A stretch of 16,124 nucleotides of DNA, taken from NCBI GenBank assembly GCA_046160825.1, contig JBJXHC010000065.1, positions 1 through 16,124 of the forward strand, given 5' to 3'. The position numbers were made by a program, and so were the translations under genes. The notes under the pieces are model-generated. The model had not been told where the DNA came from and did not search any database. It saw only the letters and a list, made by a program, of their open reading frames with translations. Source of the DNA: JBJXHC01 sp046160825 (lineage in GTDB: Bacteria > Bacteroidota > Ignavibacteria > UBA10030 > UBA6906). Shown here piece after piece: positions 1-6,542 of the stretch; the first letter of the stretch is position 1; every line of letters begins with the position of its first letter.

Positions 1-682
1 TTGCTTTCACGGTGCCTTCGCCCTGGACGCGTCCATCACCTTTACACGTGACGCAGGGATGTTGGATGATTTTTCCTTCGCCGTCACAATTTTGACACGT
101 GGAGATATTGACGAACTGCCCAAACACTGAGCGCGACACCTGCCGGACTTCGCCACTTCCCTGGCACACCGGACACGTGGACATGGAATTTGTGCTCTTT
201 GCTCCACTGCCATTGCACGTGTTACACGTGACCCATTTGCGAACCTTCAACTTCTTCTCGACTCCCATGGCGATTTCTTCCAGGGTCAATTTCAACCTGA
301 CCTTGAGATCGCTCCCCGGTGTTCCTGAAGACCGGCTCCGTTGCCTGGATTGACCGCGGAACACGTCTTCGAAGATCGAGCCGCCTGCACCACCGAAGAT
401 GTCACTGAACGTGGAGAACACATCATTGGCATCCTTGAAGCCGTGGAAGTCCGTTCCCTTCAACCCGTCATGACCGTATTGGTCGTAGCGGCGACGTTTG
501 TCCGGGTCGCCAAGTGCCTCGTATGCCTCGGCCGCAACTTTGAATTTTTCCTCAGCTTCCTTGTTCCCCTGGTTTCTGTCCGGATGATGCTGTAAGGCGA
601 GTTTGCGGTACGCCTTCTTTATTTCATCTTGCGTTGCGGTTCGTTGGACGCCGAGGACCTGATAAAAATCTTGCTTTGCCAT
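1..682 (-). CDS. dnaJ: Chaperone protein DnaJ (Hsp40), C-terminal part outside the window
   Basis: Co-chaperone that delivers unfolded clients to DnaK and stimulates its ATPase. The 227 residues visible begin MAKQDFYQVLGV and contain a J domain (about residues 4-70) with the essential HPD at 33-35. A fairly short glycine/phenylalanine stretch follows. The cysteine-rich domain has all four zinc-binding CxxCxGxG-type repeats (CNTCNGSG, CPVCQGSG, CQNCDGEG, CVTCKGDG), so this is a full type I DnaJ. The C-terminal client-binding and dimerisation domains lie beyond base 1. The ATG shares its A with the TGA stop of grpE, which implies translational coupling. It is the third gene of hrcA-grpE-dnaJ; dnaK is not in the window. 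I see no internal frameshift. Confidence 0.97.
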   Translation of the reverse strand, partial: MAKQDFYQVLGVQRTATQDEIKKAYRKLALQHHPDRNQGNKEAEEKFKVAAEAYEALGDPDKRRRYDQYGHDGLKGTDFHGFKDANDVFSTFSDIFGGAGGSIFEDVFRGQSRQRSRSSGTPGSDLKVRLKLTLEEIAMGVEKKLKVRKWVTCNTCNGSGAKSTNSMSTCPVCQGSGEVRQVSRSVFGQFVNISTCQNCDGEGKIIQHPCVTCKGDGRVQGEGTVKA

Positions 683-1281
683 CAGTTGGTTTCTTCTCCC
701 CCAAGCCGGCCATTTGCGGGAACACTCGTAGATTCATCCTCTCCGCTTGCAGGGGACGAGACGATGACTTTGGCGTGGCGAAGAACCTTGTCATTCAATT
801 TGTACCCTCGCTCCACTTCTTCGATGACGGTTTGTGGGGGAACGTCGCTACGTGGAACCTGCAGCAAGGCATCGTGGTACCGTACGTCGAATGGTTGTCC
901 GAGCGATTCCAATGATGCAAGTCCTTGTGCTTCGAGCATTCTGTTGAGCTTGCTGTAGATCATCTCCACGCCTTTATAGAACGCGTCGTAGTCCCGCGTT
1001 TCCTGGCCCGATCTCAGCGAACGGACGAAGTCGTTCAAGATCGGAAGAAGGGAGGTGATGAGATTCTCGTTTGCTTCCCGTATCACCGTTGAGTGTTCTG
1101 TTTCCTTCCGGCGCTTGTAATTTTCGAACTCTGCAGCTTTGCGGAGCAATTGGTCCCTGTATGCCTCAACGGACTTCTGCAACTCATCCACTTTGGTCTG
1201 GAGACTATCACTGTCTGATGGGCGGTCGGGTGAAACGTCACGCGTGTTTTCGTTGTCGATATTATTGTTGTCGTCTGTCAT
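682..1281 (-). CDS. grpE: GrpE, nucleotide exchange factor of DnaK
   Basis: GrpE releases ADP from DnaK and works with DnaJ in the Hsp70 cycle in the cytoplasm. The protein is 199 residues, normal for the family. Residues 1-25 are polar and acidic, as is usual. A long coiled-coil helix covers about 27-85 and contains the family signature AEFENYKRRKETE (50-62). The four-helix dimer region includes VEMIYSKLNRMLEAQGL. The C-terminal beta-wing (about 128-176) carries FDVRYHDAL and the closing pattern GYKLNDKVLRHAKVIVS. A low-complexity tail of about 23 residues follows the wing. Its ATG shares one base with the hrcA stop and its own stop shares one base with dnaJ, so the three genes are tightly coupled. 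Confidence 0.97.
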   Translation of the reverse strand: MTDDNNNIDNENTRDVSPDRPSDSDSLQTKVDELQKSVEAYRDQLLRKAAEFENYKRRKETEHSTVIREANENLITSLLPILNDFVRSLRSGQETRDYDAFYKGVEMIYSKLNRMLEAQGLASLESLGQPFDVRYHDALLQVPRSDVPPQTVIEEVERGYKLNDKVLRHAKVIVSSPASGEDESTSVPANGRLGGEETN

Positions 1282-2324
1282 TAAGATTTAATACCTGAAA
1301 ACATGTTTGAAATTGTTCGTGCAACATAATCAACCAGCGGGATCATCCGTGCGTAGTGCATACGCTTCGGTCCGATAACACCGATGGAGCCGACAGTGTC
1401 ACCTGCGGCATAACTTGCAGAGATCACGCTGTATTGCTTCAGCTTGGTGTCCTCGATTTCCTGACCAATGCTGACCCGGATTTCGTGGGGTCGGCTTTCA
1501 TTCTTCTCAAGAAGGTGAATGATAATTTCCTCGTTATTAATCAATTCAATAACACTGCGGAAATCCTCGGGGTTCACAAATTCCGGTTGCTCAATCACAC
1601 GGTCGGCACCGGCAATATGAATTTTGTCTGAACGCCCCGCGATGAAGAGCTTGTCCACAGAGTCAATGAACATTCTGATGAGTCCGGTATCTTCATTCTG
1701 CGCGTCTCGTAACCGATCAAGAAATGTCTCGCGCATCTCCTGGAGCGAGAGGCCTGCAAGCCGTTCGTTGAGGAAACGGGTGAGTCCATCCAACTTTTCG
1801 CGCGGAATTTCAGTTGCAACTTCCAGCATGATCGTACGGACAAGCCCGCTCTTGATCGAGAGGATCACCATCACCCGATTGCTGGTAATATGCACCAACT
1901 CCAATTTTTCGAAGACTCCGCTATTGAATTGAGGCGAAGTGACCACACAGAGCTGGTGTGAAATGCTGCCGAGAACCTTGGACGATTCCTTCAAGAGAAG
2001 TTCGATCTCGTCCACCTTGTCAAGGTTCTGGCGGATGGTTTCCTGGTCTTTATCTGTTATGCTTTCGAGCTTGATCAGACTGTCGATATAAAACCGGTAG
2101 CCCATATCAGTCGGAACCCTGCCAGCCGAGGTATGAGGGTGGTTGATATACCCCTGGTACTCCAGATCGGACATGATATTACGGATGGAGGCCGAACTGA
2201 GGCCCAATTCATCTTCATGTCTTTTTGAAATATAGCGCGATCCAACCGGTGTGGCAGTCTCAATAAAATCATGCACCACGTACCGTAATACGGTTTTCTC
2301 GCGATCTGTCAGGTCGTTCGCCAT
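1281..2324 (-). CDS. hrcA: HrcA, heat-inducible transcription repressor
   Basis: HrcA is the repressor of class I heat-shock genes; in known systems it binds CIRCE operators and is kept active by GroEL. Length is 347 residues, typical. An N-terminal winged-helix domain (about 1-80) contains VLRYVVHDFIETATPVGSRY and the recognition-helix region SSASIRNIMSDLEYQGY. The family's SAGRVPTDMGYRFYID follows at 66-81. The C-terminal signature GVIGPKRMHYARMIPLVDYV (315-334) is also present. The start is supported by an AAGAAGAG ribosome-binding site a few bases upstream. It is first in the operon with grpE and dnaJ. A sigma70-type promoter is visible upstream, but no CIRCE inverted repeat is, so autoregulation in the classical way is not shown. 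Confidence 0.97.
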   Translation of the reverse strand: MANDLTDREKTVLRYVVHDFIETATPVGSRYISKRHEDELGLSSASIRNIMSDLEYQGYINHPHTSAGRVPTDMGYRFYIDSLIKLESITDKDQETIRQNLDKVDEIELLLKESSKVLGSISHQLCVVTSPQFNSGVFEKLELVHITSNRVMVILSIKSGLVRTIMLEVATEIPREKLDGLTRFLNERLAGLSLQEMRETFLDRLRDAQNEDTGLIRMFIDSVDKLFIAGRSDKIHIAGADRVIEQPEFVNPEDFRSVIELINNEEIIIHLLEKNESRPHEIRVSIGQEIEDTKLKQYSVISASYAAGDTVGSIGVIGPKRMHYARMIPLVDYVARTISNMFSGIKS

Positions 2325-2371
2325 TACTCTTCTTGATTTTTTGGTTTCCGGGCAACTTGAAATCCAACAAA

Positions 2372-2400
2372 AAAGTAATGATAACTTGGTGACTTGTCAA
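2372..2400 (-). promoter_or_regulatory. Predicted promoter of hrcA-grpE-dnaJ
   Basis: Read on the minus strand, a perfect -35 TTGACA (2395-2400) is followed after 17 bases by TACTTT (2372-2377) as -10. It lies 48 bases before the hrcA ATG, leaving a leader of about 40 bases. No CIRCE repeat (TTAGCACTC-N9-GAGTGCTAA) overlaps it. The only symmetry seen is a short CTTG-N9-CAAG at the -35 element, too weak to call an operator. Confidence 0.6.
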
Positions 2401-2438
2401 GGCGAGTCTTTGCAATGCGACCCTGAAGTGTAATCCGA

Positions 2439-2467
2439 TTGATTGTAGAACATGTTTGTTGTATATT
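2439..2467 (+). promoter_or_regulatory. Predicted promoter of the tRNA-Ala/SRP RNA unit
   Basis: TTGATT (2439-2444) and TATATT (2462-2467) are separated by 17 bases, a good sigma70-type match. The -10 extends to TATATTTG (2462-2469), which fits the TAnnTTTG pattern known for Bacteroidota promoters. The expected start point, about 2474, is some 17 bases before the mature tRNA. It faces away from the hrcA promoter about 40 bases to its left. Confidence 0.65.
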
Positions 2468-2490
2468 TGTCCCGATCTTTGGTGGAAACT

Positions 2491-2563
2491 GGGGCTGTAG
2501 CTCAGCTGGGAGAGCGCCTCGTTCGCAACGAGGAGGCCGTCGGTTCGATCCCGATCAGCTCCA
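2491..2563 (+). tRNA. tRNA-Ala, anticodon CGC
   Basis: A full cloverleaf can be drawn. The acceptor stem is GGGGCTG with CAGCTCC, the D arm is GCTC...GAGC, and the anticodon stem is CCTCG/CGAGG around loop TTCGCAA. The T arm, GTCGG/CCGAT, carries the TTCGATC loop. The anticodon at 2524-2526 is CGC, reading GCG alanine codons. The acceptor stem has the G3:U70 wobble pair that marks alanine tRNAs, and the discriminator base is A. The 3' CCA is not encoded, so it must be added by a nucleotidyltransferase. Confidence 0.96.
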
Positions 2564-2585
2564 CGTGTTTCCGGGTTTTAGTGAT

Positions 2586-2687
2586 AGTGGCCAAGTCCCG
2601 CGCAACTGTAAGTAGCTCAACCCCGCCAGGTCCGGAAGGAAGCAACGGTCGGTTACCAAAGGTGTGACGCGGGGGAGCTTGGCCATT
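2586..2687 (+). ncRNA. ffs: Signal recognition particle RNA, small bacterial (4.5S) type
   Basis: This is the RNA core of the signal recognition particle; it binds Ffh and directs nascent membrane and secreted proteins to FtsY. The ends pair strongly: TGGCCAAGTCCCGCG at 2588-2602 with the complementary arm at 2668-2685. The apical domain has the conserved GGAA tetraloop (2634-2637) and the asymmetric/symmetric loop signature CCAGG...AGCAACGG that Ffh recognises. The length of about 102 bases matches the small form without an Alu domain. The closing stem runs into ATTTTGTTTT, which may act as the terminator. It lies 22 bases after the tRNA and is probably made from the same transcript. Confidence 0.95.
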
Positions 2688-2858
2688 TTGTTTTGGGGTG
2701 GTACCCTTGCAAACAGGTGAGGTTTTTAGTAACTTAGCCCTGAGTATTTCAAATAGAATATGAAGGATGGCCGCGTTTCAGACGCCGCTATCGCTTCCCA
2801 CAAGTGTCCGCAGTGAGCGGTAAACGATTGTAGGTGTAAAAGTTGCACTCAGATGTGT

Positions 2859-2877
2859 CTCTCGATGATGCCGAGAG
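2859..2877 (+). promoter_or_regulatory. Hairpin in the leader of the RNase E/G gene
   Basis: CTCTCG (2859-2864) and CGAGAG (2872-2877) form a perfect 6-bp stem with a 7-base loop. It lies about 80 bases before the RNase E/G start. No T-run follows, so it is not a terminator. Its role is unknown; a structured leader acting in RNase E feedback control is a guess. Confidence 0.4.
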
Positions 2878-2897
2878 CTTGCCTTCATCGTTCCGGA

Positions 2898-2932
2898 TCT
2901 GTGGATTTGTTGCAAGTAAATTTTTCCACAGA
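2898..2932 (+). repeat. 8-bp inverted repeat just upstream of the RNase E/G start
   Basis: TCTGTGGA (2898-2905) and TCCACAGA (2925-2932) are exact reverse complements separated by 19 bases, mostly A and T. The right arm includes TTTTCCACA, which fits a relaxed DnaA-box pattern; the left arm does not fit one well. It could be an mRNA hairpin in the leader or a protein-binding site in DNA. It ends 24 bases before the ATG. Confidence 0.5.
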
Positions 2933-2955
2933 AAGGCTGGAACGATAAGAAAGGC

Positions 2956-4593
2956 ATGAAGAAAGAAATTATTATCAATGTGGCTGCGAACGAAACCCGT
3001 GTCGCAATCACAGAAGACGGCCGCCTGGCCGAATTGTTTGTGGAATCCGCAAACAAAGAGAGAATGGTTGGCGATATTTACCTCGGCAAAGTTGCCAAGG
3101 TCATGCCCGGAATCAAGGCCGCATTCATTGACCTCGGCTTGAAGCAGGACGGGTTCCTGCACTTCTCGGATATCGGTAACCGGTTTGATGAGTATTCTGC
3201 GATGATCGGCGACGACGACGAAGAGGATGAAGAAGAAGCCGTTGCCGAATCTGTTGTGGCCGGATCGGAAACCGCAATGCAATCCGATGCCCCACCTGCC
3301 CAAACTCCCGATCCACGTCACCAACGCTCCCACCAACGTAACCGTGAAACCAGTCGCCCCCCCCGGAAGGAAATACACCTTGAGAAGGGGCAGGATATTA
3401 TCGTTCAGATCACCAAGGAACCAGTCGCGAAAAAAGGTGTCAGAGTAACCTCTGAAGTTTCGCTGGCAGGACGGTTTCTGGTGTTGCTCCCCTTCGATGG
3501 CAAGATCGGCCTTTCCAAGAAAATCTCCAGCTTCAAAGAGAAACGACGGTTGAAAAAAATCGTTCAAAGCATTCTGCCTGAGGGATTCGGAGTTATCATA
3601 CGGACTGTTGCCGAGGGGAAAGACGACGACTCCTTGCGAACGGATCTTCAAGACCTGATCAAGACATGGCGCGAGATTGAAACGACACTCAAGTCGGAGA
3701 AAGCGCCTGCCCTTCTCTATAAGGATATGGCCACGACGTCCAGTGTCATCCGCGACCTTTTCTCGAATGACGTCACCCGTGTTGTTATTGACGACAAGAA
3801 ACTGCACAAAGAAATCTGCGCGTACATCAAGTATACTTCAGCACAACTTCTCGACAAGATCGAACTGCACAAAGACAAGCAGCCGATCTTCGATACGTAT
3901 GGAGTTGAGAAGGAGATCGAAACATCGCTCAGTCGTAAAGTGTGGCTGAAGAGCGGCGGGTACCTTATTATCGAGCCCACCGAAGCGATGGTGGTTATTG
4001 ATGTGAACAGCGGGCGCTACGCGGCCAAGAGAGAGCAGGAGTTGAACTCCCTGCGCACCGATCTGGAAGCGGCGAGGGAAATTACGCGCCAGTTGCGCCT
4101 TCGTGATATGGGCGGTATTATCGTCTGCGATTTTATTGATCTGGAAGATGAACGAAACAAGAAAAAAGTCTATGAAGAGCTGAAGAAGGAATTCCGCAGG
4201 GACCGCGCAAAGGTGACGGTGTTGCCGATGACGGAATTCGGGCTTGTGCAAATTACGCGCCAGCGCATTCGGCAGAGCATCATTCATAGCTTTACCGAAC
4301 CGTGTCCGGCATGTTCCGGTACAGGATTCGTTCAGTCCCGCACGACCACACTGAACCATCTTGAGCGTTGGTTGCGAAGGTTCAAAACAGAAACAAAACA
4401 GATGCGCATCACCCTTCGGGTCCATCCCGACATCGAGGTACAATTGACGGAGGGATTCTTGAGCCGGTTGAGAAGAATGATGCTGAAATACCGGATCCTG
4501 ATCACCCTCGAGGCCGAACCTTCCGTGCCGTTCGGCGAATTCAAAGTCTTCTCAGCCCAGGATGGGAAGGAAATCACCGATCAATACCAATAG
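2956..4593 (+). CDS. rng: Ribonuclease E/G family endoribonuclease
   Basis: A single-strand-specific endonuclease for rRNA maturation and mRNA decay. The 545 residues correspond to the catalytic half of RNase E, or to RNase G, with no long C-terminal scaffold. An S1 RNA-binding domain starts near residue 37 (VGDIYLGKVAKVMPGIKAAF). It is split by a low-complexity insertion at about 82-138, acidic first and then Pro/His/Arg rich, before resuming at KGQDIIVQITKEP. The metal-binding residues expected from E. coli RNase E are present: D349 and N351 in VIDVNSGR, and D392 in CDFIDL. The Zn-link CPACSGTG (C450, C453) supports dimer or tetramer assembly. The start matches the family N terminus, although the purine-rich AAGAAAGG is only one base from the ATG, closer than usual. 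This is the first gene of the long plus-strand run. Confidence 0.95.
   Translation: MKKEIIINVAANETRVAITEDGRLAELFVESANKERMVGDIYLGKVAKVMPGIKAAFIDLGLKQDGFLHFSDIGNRFDEYSAMIGDDDEEDEEEAVAESVVAGSETAMQSDAPPAQTPDPRHQRSHQRNRETSRPPRKEIHLEKGQDIIVQITKEPVAKKGVRVTSEVSLAGRFLVLLPFDGKIGLSKKISSFKEKRRLKKIVQSILPEGFGVIIRTVAEGKDDDSLRTDLQDLIKTWREIETTLKSEKAPALLYKDMATTSSVIRDLFSNDVTRVVIDDKKLHKEICAYIKYTSAQLLDKIELHKDKQPIFDTYGVEKEIETSLSRKVWLKSGGYLIIEPTEAMVVIDVNSGRYAAKREQELNSLRTDLEAAREITRQLRLRDMGGIIVCDFIDLEDERNKKKVYEELKKEFRRDRAKVTVLPMTEFGLVQITRQRIRQSIIHSFTEPCPACSGTGFVQSRTTTLNHLERWLRRFKTETKQMRITLRVHPDIEVQLTEGFLSRLRRMMLKYRILITLEAEPSVPFGEFKVFSAQDGKEITDQYQ
3357..3364 (+). repeat. C8 homopolymer inside the RNase E/G gene
   Basis: Eight consecutive C bases encode part of SRPPR within the low-complexity insertion of the S1 domain. 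The frame is intact on both sides here. Runs like this can slip during replication or sequencing; a change of one base would truncate the enzyme early. Confidence 0.85.
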
Positions 4594-4644
4594 TCCATTC
4601 CGGAATAGTTCTGTTCCGTCCATTCCAACCCCCGGCATAGGAAC

Positions 4645-5736
4645 ATGAGCACCCTTCAGAGGACGGCCTTCTTCGATATTCACACCCGGCTTGGCGGCAA
4701 GATTGTGGAATTCGGTGGATATGAAATGCCCGTGCAGTATGCGGGCATCATCGAGGAACACAAGCGCGTGCGTGAAAGTGTCGGGGTGTTCGATGTCTCG
4801 CATATGGGCGAAGTGGAAGTGTGGGGGCGCGACGCGTTGGCATTCGTTCAGAAGATCACCGTAAACGATGCGTTAGCGTTGACCGAGGGAAAGATTCAAT
4901 ACTCTGCGATGTGTTACGAGGATGGGGGGATTGTTGACGATTTGCTGGTGTATCACATGGGTGATCACTACATGCTCGTCATCAATGCTGCCAACATTGC
5001 AAAGGACATCGCCTGGATGCAGCAGAATCTTTCGGGCGACGTCAAATTGAAGGACCGGAGCGACGATATTTCCCTCCTCGCAGTTCAAGGCCCGCAATCA
5101 CTTGCGACGTTGAAAAAACTCACCAGTTTCGATCTCACTTCGATCCCCTACTACCACTTCACCCGGCATAAGCTTGCTGGAGTGGATATGATCATCTCAC
5201 GCACCGGCTATACCGGCGAACTCGGCTTTGAATTGTATTTCCCATCCGATGTTGCCACCGGTGAGAAAATATGGGATGCAATTTTTGACGCAGGCAGGGA
5301 ATTCCAAATTGCTCCCATCGGACTTGGAGCGCGCGATACATTGCGACTCGAAATGGGCTTTTGTCTCTACGGTCACGATATTGATCAGACCACCCATCCA
5401 CTCGAAGCAGGCCTCGGCTGGTTGACGAAGCTCGACAAACCGTCGTTCAACGGTCGTGACGCAATCCTCAGATTAAAACAACAAGGATTAACTCGAAGAC
5501 TGGTTGGGTTTGTTCTCAATGACAAGGCATTCCCGCGTCAGGGTTATCCTCTTCAGGTCAATGGCGCGTACACAGGCACAGTCACCTCCGGAACATTCTC
5601 GCCGATACTTGATAAAGGTATCGGAATGGGTTACGTTACGACACAACACGCGAAGCCAGGGACAACAGTGAACGTCATCATCAGGAACAAAGAATTTCCA
5701 TCCACAGTTGTTCCGCTTCCATTCATCAAGAAATGA
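4645..5736 (+). CDS. gcvT: Aminomethyltransferase, T-protein of the glycine cleavage system
   Basis: GcvT moves the aminomethyl group from lipoylated H-protein to tetrahydrofolate, releasing ammonia and forming 5,10-methylene-THF. The 363 residues match the usual length. Family motifs are FDVSHMGE (49-56), GGIVDD (94-99, with the conserved folate-site aspartate), RTGYTGELGFE (186-196), and GLGARDTLRLEMGFCLYGHD (226-245). The C-terminal beta-barrel ends with SGTFSPILDKGIGMGYV. An AGGA site precedes the ATG. It follows the RNase E/G gene by 51 bases and precedes the ComB-family gene by 24. The H and P proteins are not in the window. Because the folate motifs are complete, it is likely the true T-protein rather than a YgfZ-like paralogue. 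Confidence 0.95.
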   Translation: MSTLQRTAFFDIHTRLGGKIVEFGGYEMPVQYAGIIEEHKRVRESVGVFDVSHMGEVEVWGRDALAFVQKITVNDALALTEGKIQYSAMCYEDGGIVDDLLVYHMGDHYMLVINAANIAKDIAWMQQNLSGDVKLKDRSDDISLLAVQGPQSLATLKKLTSFDLTSIPYYHFTRHKLAGVDMIISRTGYTGELGFELYFPSDVATGEKIWDAIFDAGREFQIAPIGLGARDTLRLEMGFCLYGHDIDQTTHPLEAGLGWLTKLDKPSFNGRDAILRLKQQGLTRRLVGFVLNDKAFPRQGYPLQVNGAYTGTVTSGTFSPILDKGIGMGYVTTQHAKPGTTVNVIIRNKEFPSTVVPLPFIKK

Positions 5737-5760
5737 ATCACAGGCCAGGCGCGGGTACCC

Positions 5761-6528
5761 ATGCAGGTTGAGTTATTCTTTACTCCCAATCAAACCGACG
5801 AGATGTCGTTGCGTGGAAAGACCGTCATTGTCATAGACGTGCTCCGTGCAAGTACGACCATTGCGACGGCGTTGCGCAGTGGCGTCAAGGAGATTATCCC
5901 TGTGGCGACTGTTGAGTCGGCAGTGAAAATTTCCGGAAATCTTTTCGGCGATGTCATCCTTCTCGGCGGCGAACGCAACGGCAAGATGATCGAGGGCTTC
6001 AATCTCGGCAATTCTCCGTTGGAGTACACGGAGGAGAGGGTGAAAGGAAAGTCGGTCATCTTCAGCTCGACGAATGGTTCGCAGGCGATCGTGAAAGCGC
6101 GCTATGCCCGTGAAATGTTCGTCTGCGGGTTCATCAACATATCCGTGGTGACCGAGTATCTGAGGGCAGCAAGGAGAGACGTTGTCGTCCTGTGTGCCGG
6201 CAAGAACGGAATGTTCTCCATCGAAGACGCCGTGTGTGCAGGAATGGTGTTGCAGAAACTCAGCGAAAGCGAGTCAACGGCCGTGGTACTCTCGGATGCA
6301 GCGTTGGCGGCGTTGACATTGTACAAGGCTTTCGGAAAGAACATTCTGAAAATGTTGAAGTCCTCCGAGCACGGACGGTATCTGACGGAGATCGGGTTTG
6401 CCGAGGACCTTGTCGTGTGTGCCGGGGTGGATACGATTCCCATCCTTCCCCAATTTATCGGCAGTGTCATAAAAATGAAGAAGGAAGTGGAAAAGAAAGA
6501 AGAACCCAGAGTTCCGGTGTCATCATAA
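5761..6528 (+). CDS. comB: ComB family protein, probable 2-phosphosulfolactate phosphatase
   Basis: The named activity is Mg-dependent hydrolysis of 2-phosphosulfolactate to sulfolactate, a step of coenzyme M synthesis in methanogens. Many bacteria without coenzyme M carry the family, and their substrate is often unclear. The 255 residues show its conserved blocks: VIDVLRASTT (24-33), GGERNG (69-74), GFNLGNSP (79-86), SSTNGSQA (102-109), CAGKNG (145-150), EDAVCAG (155-161) and SSEHGRYL (201-208). A short Lys/Glu-rich tail ends the protein. No other coenzyme M or sulfolactate gene is nearby, so the physiological role is open. The ribosome-binding site is weak. The next gene starts 14 bases after its stop, which suggests coupling with ftsK. 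Confidence 0.85.
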   Translation: MQVELFFTPNQTDEMSLRGKTVIVIDVLRASTTIATALRSGVKEIIPVATVESAVKISGNLFGDVILLGGERNGKMIEGFNLGNSPLEYTEERVKGKSVIFSSTNGSQAIVKARYAREMFVCGFINISVVTEYLRAARRDVVVLCAGKNGMFSIEDAVCAGMVLQKLSESESTAVVLSDAALAALTLYKAFGKNILKMLKSSEHGRYLTEIGFAEDLVVCAGVDTIPILPQFIGSVIKMKKEVEKKEEPRVPVSS

Positions 6529-6542
6529 CTTTGCGATCCCCC

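Noticed and set aside
2452..2667. Open frame of 71 codons running through the tRNA and SRP RNA.
   Set aside because: It covers two structured RNA genes and is a chance frame.
2760..2816. Small frame of 18 codons (MKDGRVSDAA...) that could be a leader peptide before the RNase E/G gene.
   Set aside because: There is no attenuator structure tied to it and no codon pattern that would suggest control; this is not enough to call it.
2843..2850. TTGCACTC, resembling one half of a CIRCE element.
   Set aside because: The matching GAGTGC half is absent at the required distance, and it lies on the far side of the tRNA and SRP RNA from hrcA.
2788..3807. Open frame of 339 codons on the minus strand opposite the RNase E/G gene.
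   Set aside because: It is a shadow of a well-supported gene. Its protein has no recognisable domain and its composition follows the opposite strand's codons.
4594..4644. Palindrome ATTCCGGAAT and a short CGGAA/TTCCG hairpin after the RNase E/G stop, considered as a terminator.
   Set aside because: The stems are only about five base pairs and no T-run follows.
6192..6542. Upstream extension of the ftsK frame.
   Set aside because: It lies wholly within the ComB-family gene in another frame; the ATG at 6543 gives a normal FtsK N terminus.
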